A stretch of 55,071 nt of DNA from an uncultured Spiribacter sp. (GTDB lineage Bacteria > Pseudomonadota > Gammaproteobacteria > Nitrococcales > Nitrococcaceae): NCBI GenBank assembly GCA_913056145.1, contig CAJXMI010000003.1, forward strand, positions 1 to 55,071. Direction: 5' to 3'. The notes beneath the pieces are model-generated. The model was not told the origin of the DNA and searched no databases. It saw only the letters and a program-made list of their open reading frames with translations. Position numbers and translations under genes: made by a program. This document shows positions 49,925 to 55,071 of the stretch, piece after piece (position 1 is the stretch's first letter; each line of letters starts with the position of its first letter).

Positions 49925-50960
49925 TCAGTGTCCTCTCAAGCGCCTTTTCGAGCTGTTCGATGCGCCTTGCCATGGTGTCGAGTTGTCGGAAGCGCACGGC
50001 GTTGCGCCGCCAGTCGCGCGCCGGCATGGCGGGAATGCCCGAGGAATACACCCCGGCCTCACGGACACTGCCTGTCACCATGGCCATGCCGGTAAAGGTT
50101 GTTCCCGCCGCAATTTCAAGATGCCCGGCCATGCCTACCTGACCCGCGATGGTACAGCAGCGCCCGATTCGCGTGCTGCCCGAGATTCCCGTGCACGCGG
50201 CAATGACCGTGTGCTCGCCAACCCGGACGTTATGGGCAATCTGCACGAGGTTGTCGATCTTGCAGCCATTCTCTACCACGGTATCGCCCTGCGATCCGCG
50301 ATCGATCGTGGTGTTGGCCCCAATGTCGACATCATCGCCAATGACCACCGTGCCGAGCTGCGGGACGGGCTCCCAGCCCTCGCCGTCGTGGGCAAAACCA
50401 AAGCCCTCGCCGCCAATCACGGCGCCGGGGTTGATATGCACACGCTCACCAATGCGGCAGCGCGCCGCGATGGTGACGTTGCCATCAATGCGGCAGTCAT
50501 TGCCGATGACCGCCTCGTCCTCCACCACCGCGCCAGGGCCAATCCGAGTGCCCGCGCCAACAACGGCTCCTGCACCAACGAATGCGCCGGGCGCAATCTC
50601 CGCCGCCGGGTCCACCGCCGCGTCGGCCGCCACCCAGGCCCCATCGGCAACACCGGGGCTTACCGGGGGCAACGGGTTGAGGAGCCTCGCGACGCGGGCA
50701 AAGGTCAGGTAGGGGTTGTCGCTGCGCAGGCTTGCCCCCGTGAGCGCCTGATCGTCGAGATCCACCGGCACGATAACCGCGGACGCCTGTGTATCGGCCA
50801 GCTCGCGCCGATAGCGCGAGTTGGCAAGGAAACTGATCTGCCCCGGCCGGGCCTGTGACAACGCCGCCACCTGATCAATGCGGATGTCGGGATCGCCCTC
50901 GAGTCGGCTGTTGGTGAGCTCGGCGAGCTCACCGAGCGTGTAGGACTGTCTGGCCACCAC
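49902..50960 (-). CDS. lpxD: UDP-3-O-(3-hydroxyacyl)glucosamine N-acyltransferase
   Basis: Adds the second 3-hydroxyacyl chain in lipid A synthesis. The 352-residue protein has an N-terminal uridine-binding domain (residues 1-100), a left-handed beta-helix of hexapeptide repeats (about 105-315) with the catalytic His in VQIAHNVRVGEHTVIAA, the MVTGSVREAGVYSSGIPAMPARDWRRN segment, and a C-terminal coiled helix. It starts at GTG 50960, 11 bp after skp. Confidence 0.95.
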   Translation of the reverse strand: MVARQSYTLGELAELTNSRLEGDPDIRIDQVAALSQARPGQISFLANSRYRRELADTQASAVIVPVDLDDQALTGASLRSDNPYLTFARVARLLNPLPPVSPGVADGAWVAADAAVDPAAEIAPGAFVGAGAVVGAGTRIGPGAVVEDEAVIGNDCRIDGNVTIAARCRIGERVHINPGAVIGGEGFGFAHDGEGWEPVPQLGTVVIGDDVDIGANTTIDRGSQGDTVVENGCKIDNLVQIAHNVRVGEHTVIAACTGISGSTRIGRCCTIAGQVGMAGHLEIAAGTTFTGMAMVTGSVREAGVYSSGIPAMPARDWRRNAVRFRQLDTMARRIEQLEKALERTLNEQPEDP

Positions 50961-50971
50961 CCGCTGCCCCG

Positions 50972-51532
50972 CTAGCCGTCGTCGCCCTGTCGATCTTCAT
51001 ACTGACGCTGGAGGCGCTCAATAATCCGGTCAGTAATGTTCACGGCATCGCTCGCATAGACCACCCCATCACTGACCACCAGGTCATAGCCCTGCTCCTC
51101 GGCGAATTCGCCGACAACACGCAGGATGCGCCGCTGCAAATCGCCGAGCGCCTCATTCCGGCGCATGTTGAAATCTTCGCGGAAGGCCTCCTGCTGGCGC
51201 TGGATCTCGCGCCGCCGAGTCACAATCTCACGCTGCAGCTCCTGCTGCGCGTCCTGATCCAGGCTGAGCCGCTGCTCGGCCAGACGATCCTCAAGGGCGC
51301 GAAGCTGATCCTGCATTGCCAGGATATCTTCGTCCCGCGGCGCAAACTCCTCCTGCAGCCGTGCCCGCGCCGCGTCGGCCTGCGGCGCCTCATCCGACAC
51401 CCGGCCCGGATCGACATAACCGATCCGAGGAGCACCATCCGCATCAGGGCCGCCCTGCGTTTCCTGCGCTGCCACCCCCGCGGGGAGGACAAGGGCCAGC
51501 GTTAGCGCCAATGCCGTTGTTGCGCCTCGCAT
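50972..51532 (-). CDS. skp: Periplasmic chaperone Skp/OmpH
   Basis: Trimeric periplasmic holdase for unfolded outer membrane proteins. The 186-residue protein has a signal peptide (ATTALALTLALVLPAGVAAQ), then IGYVDPGRV and a long charged helical hairpin (residues about 55-135, rich in Gln, Glu and Arg). The C-terminal GYDLVVSDGVVYASDAVNITDRIIERL is typical of the OmpH family. ATG 51532 lies 1 bp beyond the bamA stop; a longer frame into bamA is rejected. A Gln/Gly/Asp-rich insertion follows the signal peptide. Confidence 0.92.
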   Translation of the reverse strand: MRGATTALALTLALVLPAGVAAQETQGGPDADGAPRIGYVDPGRVSDEAPQADAARARLQEEFAPRDEDILAMQDQLRALEDRLAEQRLSLDQDAQQELQREIVTRRREIQRQQEAFREDFNMRRNEALGDLQRRILRVVGEFAEEQGYDLVVSDGVVYASDAVNITDRIIERLQRQYEDRQGDDG

Positions 51533-51533
51533 G

Positions 51534-53828
51534 CTAGAAAAACGCCCCGATCGTGAACTGGAAGAACTGCGTGTCATCGCCTTCTTCATCGTTCAGCGGC
51601 CGGGCAACACTGGTGGTCAGGGGCCCGATCGGCGAGTAGTAGACAAGCCCGACGCCGGCGGAGTAGCGGACATCACTGGTATTGATATCGCCATACTCAT
51701 CCACATTGGCGCGTTCGGTATCCCAGACCTGGCCGCCGTCAATGAAGGTGCTCAGGCGCAGGTTACCGGCCTCGTCCTCAAGCGAGAGGGGGAAGCGCAG
51801 CTCGGCCCGGCCAAGCAGGCGGACGTTGCCGCCCACCGGGTCGTCCCGGCTGTCGCGCGGGCCCAGCGAGTTGCGATCATAACCTCGCACCGTGCGTATG
51901 CCGCCCGCATAGAAGTTCTCATAGAACGGCAGAACATCGGTATCACCAAAGCCCGCCCCGTAGGACAGCGTACCGTCCAGGACCAGGGTAAAGCGCTCGC
52001 TCAGCTCGAAATAGCGCGACTGCTCGTAGCTGAGGCGGTAGTAGTCGAGATCTGAAATCCCCGGCGCGGTGACTTCCAGCCGCGTTTCCTGGCGGCCGCC
52101 CTGCGACGGGAAGATGGCGCGGTTGCGCGTGTCGCGCGTCCAGAACAGGCTGCCGCGGATCACCTGGTTTCCCGTGCCGTTGCGATTGATCTCGGTACGC
52201 AGATAATCGGTGGCGTCGGGCGGCAACTCGATATCAACCTCGTCAAATTCGGCGTCGATACCCACCCGGTCGTTGGACGACACCGGAATCCGGTAGCCGT
52301 AACTGGCCGTGGCCGACTGCAGGCCATAGTCGGTGAGATCAAGCTCATCGGCATCACGATCGCGGAATGACACGGCATAGCGCCGGTCGATCCCGCTCAT
52401 GGTGTGGTTGCGCTCCAGGTAGGACAGCCGGTAGACCGTATCCGAGTCGTCACTGTTGGCCACAAACTCGGCGCGATCACCGGTACCGAATACGTTGTCC
52501 TGCTGAATGCCCAGGTTGAGGATCAGGCCCTGATCACTCCCAAAGCCCACGCCGGCTCGCAGACTGCCGGACAGACGCTCAGTGGTCTCGACCTCGATGT
52601 CGACCTGATCGCTGCTACCGGGCACGCGCGGGGTGGTGATGCGCACATCGCCAAAGAACCCGGTACGCCCCAGGCGGTTTTCGGACTCCTGCAGATCGGT
52701 GGTGGAAAGCCAGGTGCCTTCAAACTGCCGGAGCTCGCCGCGCACCACGTCGTCGCGAGTGGTCTCGTTGCCGCTGATCCGGATGCGGCGCACATACACC
52801 CGGCTTGCCGGGTCGATGAAAAAGGTCAGATCAACGGCGCGCTCGGCCTCGCGAATCTCCGGAACCGGGTTGACGCGCGCAAGCGCATAACCCTGCTCAC
52901 CGAGCTTGTCGCGCAGCGCCTCGACCGTGCGCGTGATGCCGCGCTGGGTGTAGACCTCGCCCGACTCGACCTCGAGGAGCGGGCGCAGCTCGGCCTCGCT
53001 GAACACAAGATTGCCGGCCAGCTCGATATCGCCCACGGCATAGCGTGGCCCCTCGTTGAGGTTAACGGTCACATGGATGCGCTGACGATCGGGGCTGATC
53101 GTGACCTGCGTGGACTCGATCCGGAAGCTGGCATGGCCACGATCGCGGTAGAACGCCCGCAAGCGTTCGAGATCAGCGGACAGTCGCTCACGCGAGTATT
53201 TATCGCGATTGGACAGGAACGCCCACCAGGGCGCCGGCCCCATCTCGAACTGGTCGCGTAGCCGGTCGGTGTCGAAGCTGCGATTGCCAATAAAGCGAAT
53301 GGGCTGCACCGAGGCAGGCTGCCCTTCCTCGATATCAAGGCGCAGGCTCACCCGGTTGCGCGGCAGGGGCGATACCGTGCTGTCGACAGCGATATCGTAG
53401 TAGCCCCGCGCAAAATACTGCTGTTCGAGTTCGCGCTCGATGCGCGCGAGCAGCGACCGGTCAAAACTCTGCCCCTCGCCAAGCCCGGCATCGGCCAGGC
53501 CCTCCCGCAGCAGATCGCCATCCAGCTGCTCGTTGCCCGAGAACTCGATCTGCGCGATGGCCGGCCGCTCCCGGACCTCGACAATCAAGGTCGTGCCATC
53601 CCGCAGCAGCTCGACATCATCGAAGAAGCCGGTATCAAACAGCGCTTCGAGCGCATCGGCGCTGGCCGCGCCGTCGACCTCATCGCCCACTTCGAGCGGC
53701 AGGTAGTTGAGCACCGTCCCCTCGGAAATACGCTCGAGACCGCGAATGCGGATGTCGTCAATGGTAAAGGCCTGAACCGTGGTCGCGGTCAGGAAAAACA
53801 ACAGGGCTGCCAGTGTAAGTCGCATCAT
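51534..53828 (-). CDS. bamA: Outer membrane protein assembly factor BamA
   Basis: Central component of the BAM complex that folds beta-barrels into the outer membrane. The 764-residue protein has a signal peptide (residues 1-20), five POTRA domains (about 21-420: FTIDDIRIRGLERISEGTVLNYLPL in the first, FFIDPASRVYVRRIRISGNETTRDDVVRGEL in the last) and a 16-strand barrel containing the lid-lock motif GGIRTVRGYDRNSLGP, a variant of VRGF. It ends in the aromatic FTIGAFF. Rich in Asp and Glu. 13 bp after rseP. Confidence 0.96.
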   Translation of the reverse strand: MMRLTLAALLFFLTATTVQAFTIDDIRIRGLERISEGTVLNYLPLEVGDEVDGAASADALEALFDTGFFDDVELLRDGTTLIVEVRERPAIAQIEFSGNEQLDGDLLREGLADAGLGEGQSFDRSLLARIERELEQQYFARGYYDIAVDSTVSPLPRNRVSLRLDIEEGQPASVQPIRFIGNRSFDTDRLRDQFEMGPAPWWAFLSNRDKYSRERLSADLERLRAFYRDRGHASFRIESTQVTISPDRQRIHVTVNLNEGPRYAVGDIELAGNLVFSEAELRPLLEVESGEVYTQRGITRTVEALRDKLGEQGYALARVNPVPEIREAERAVDLTFFIDPASRVYVRRIRISGNETTRDDVVRGELRQFEGTWLSTTDLQESENRLGRTGFFGDVRITTPRVPGSSDQVDIEVETTERLSGSLRAGVGFGSDQGLILNLGIQQDNVFGTGDRAEFVANSDDSDTVYRLSYLERNHTMSGIDRRYAVSFRDRDADELDLTDYGLQSATASYGYRIPVSSNDRVGIDAEFDEVDIELPPDATDYLRTEINRNGTGNQVIRGSLFWTRDTRNRAIFPSQGGRQETRLEVTAPGISDLDYYRLSYEQSRYFELSERFTLVLDGTLSYGAGFGDTDVLPFYENFYAGGIRTVRGYDRNSLGPRDSRDDPVGGNVRLLGRAELRFPLSLEDEAGNLRLSTFIDGGQVWDTERANVDEYGDINTSDVRYSAGVGLVYYSPIGPLTTSVARPLNDEEGDDTQFFQFTIGAFF

Positions 53829-53841
53829 CGGCCTTTTTGTT

Positions 53842-55071
53842 TCATCCCCCGCTCACAAACAGGCGATGCAGGTCGTTGTAGAACGCGAGCGCCATCAGCA
53901 TGAAAAGCAGCGCCAGCCCGATTTGCTGGCCGATTCCCTGAGCTGCCTCCGACAGCGGGCGCCCCCGCACCCATTCAATCGCGTTGTAGAGAAGATGCCC
54001 GCCATCCAGTACCGGCACCGGTAACAGGTTAAGGATACCAAGACTGATGCTGACGATGGCGAGGAACTTCAGAAACGGTGCCAGACCAAGCGATACGCTG
54101 TCTCCCGCATACTGCGCGATGTTGATCGGACCGCTCAGGTTTTTGACCGACGCCTCGCCAATGACCATCCGCGCGAGCACCTCCACGGTGAGCGCGCCCG
54201 CCTGCCAGCTTGCCTGGATCGCCTCGGGGACGGCTGCCAGCGGACCATAGCGCACCTCGCGCTGCATCGACTCGAATGTGCCGTCGGGGATTTCCGGCAC
54301 CACGCCCAGCACACCGGTACGCGCCGCACCCTCGCCACGAGCGCCCAGGGTGGCCGTCAGCTCACGTGCCCCCGACGGGCCATCCACCTGTAGCGCCACC
54401 GTTTCCCCGGGACGCGGCCGGACGGCCTCGACTAAATCGCGCCATTGCGCGATGGGTTCGCCGGCTATCTGCTGGATGCGCTCACCCGGCTCGATGCCCG
54501 CGGCGGCCGCTGCACTGCCGTCTGCCACGCGCGCAACCACCGGTGGTATCCGCGGCTGCCAGGGCTGGAAGCCGATGCGCTGCAGCACCTCACCCTCTTC
54601 GTCAAGAAGCCGGGCATCGGCCAGATCAAGTGCAAGCTCCGCACGCGTGCCGTCCTGGCGCTCGACCGCAACAACCACCGGCGAGCGGTTGGCGGCCCGA
54701 ATCAGGGTAATCACCGCCTGGTCCCAGGCCTCGACCTCGGTGCCGTTGATTGCGCGCAGCTCGTCGCCTTCCTGGAACCCGGCGGCGGCCGCCGGCGTGT
54801 CCGGAATCACCGGCCCGATCAGCGGCCGGGGCTCGGTCGCGCCGGTAACAAACACCAGCCAGTAGGCCAGAATCGCGAGGGCAAAGTTAAACGCCGGGCC
54901 GGCCGCGATCACCGCGTTGCGCGCCCAGAGCGGTTTGTTGTTAAAGGCCACATGCTGCTGGTCGGAGGGCACTTCGCCCTCGCGCTCATCGAGCATCTTG
55001 ACGTAGCCGCCAAGCGGGATGGCTGCGAGCACGTACTCGGTACCGTCGGCCCCGACCCGTTTGAGCAGCGG
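53842..55071 (-). CDS. rseP: Site-2 intramembrane protease RseP (5' end beyond window)
   Basis: Inner membrane zinc protease that cleaves anti-sigma factor RseA and signal-peptide remnants. The frame runs to the window edge, about 410 residues present; the N-terminal HExxH zinc motif is outside. Visible are AAIPLGGYVKMLDEREGEVP, the membrane segment AFNFALAILAYWLVFV, two PDZ domains (about residues 115-290) and the third zinc-ligand region NLLPVPVLDGGHLLYNAIEW, then a C-terminal membrane helix. First gene visible of the rseP-bamA-skp-lpxD-fabZ-lpxA-lpxB-rnhB operon. Confidence 0.95.
   Translation of the reverse strand, partial: PLLKRVGADGTEYVLAAIPLGGYVKMLDEREGEVPSDQQHVAFNNKPLWARNAVIAAGPAFNFALAILAYWLVFVTGATEPRPLIGPVIPDTPAAAAGFQEGDELRAINGTEVEAWDQAVITLIRAANRSPVVVAVERQDGTRAELALDLADARLLDEEGEVLQRIGFQPWQPRIPPVVARVADGSAAAAAGIEPGERIQQIAGEPIAQWRDLVEAVRPRPGETVALQVDGPSGARELTATLGARGEGAARTGVLGVVPEIPDGTFESMQREVRYGPLAAVPEAIQASWQAGALTVEVLARMVIGEASVKNLSGPINIAQYAGDSVSLGLAPFLKFLAIVSISLGILNLLPVPVLDGGHLLYNAIEWVRGRPLSEAAQGIGQQIGLALLFMLMALAFYNDLHRLFVSGG

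Overview
The window is a gene-dense, high-GC stretch of a gammaproteobacterial chromosome. Evidence for the class: a full Kdo/lipid A gene set, the order rseP-bamA-skp-lpxD-fabZ-lpxA-lpxB-rnhB / dnaE-accA-tilS-pyrG-kdsA-eno-ftsB-ispD-ispF-truD / surE-pcm-nlpD that is broadly conserved in Gammaproteobacteria, a C-terminal-Lys murein lipoprotein, and an rpfE-recJ pair. The acidic proteins and extreme compaction (4-bp gene overlaps, overlapping convergent 3' ends) suggest a streamlined, possibly halophilic member of the Ectothiorhodospiraceae such as a Spiribacter relative; this placement is inference only. No mobile element, CRISPR array or replication origin is visible.

Layout: 1-11.5 kb holds glycolysis and cofactor genes (gpmA, moaC, a pterin dehydratase), the lutABC lactate-oxidation operon, mazG, a glutathione transferase, ispG, and an overlapping chain of an acyl-CoA ligase, thiD, an Rrf2 regulator and fdxA, then tatD. 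11.5-16 kb holds dusA and an envelope group: a glutaredoxin-like protein, two L,D-transpeptidases facing the major lipoprotein lpp, a DUF1244 protein and a small outer membrane barrel, followed by tRNA-Ser(UGA) with an unusual tail of hairpins. 16-28 kb holds pyrD, an orphan ParA with a conserved partner, a hydrolase, the periplasmic protease prc, and the operon alaC-hom-thrC-rpfE-recJ. 28-31.7 kb holds an Mth938-type protein, nlpD-yqaA-pcm-surE (no rpoS next to nlpD) and an Smr protein. 31.7-44 kb is a long leftward run truD-ispF-ispD-ftsB-eno-kdsA-pyrG, tilS-accA, dnaE. 47-55 kb is the leftward outer-membrane biogenesis operon, with rseP cut by the window edge.

The most interesting part is 44.15-47.0 kb. 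On the opposite strand, between rnhB and dnaE, sits a three-gene cassette: a second lpxA, a Gfo/Idh/MocA oxidoreductase and a DegT-family aminotransferase. The last two match the GnnA/GnnB pair known to make UDP-GlcNAc3N for amide-linked lipid A in Acidithiobacillus ferrooxidans. The ordinary lpxA is also present 2 kb away. The two LpxA copies both keep the catalytic His but differ at the acyl-chain ruler position (Met in the ordinary copy, Gly in the cassette copy). This predicts a cell that can make lipid A with two kinds of 3-position linkage and two primary acyl lengths.
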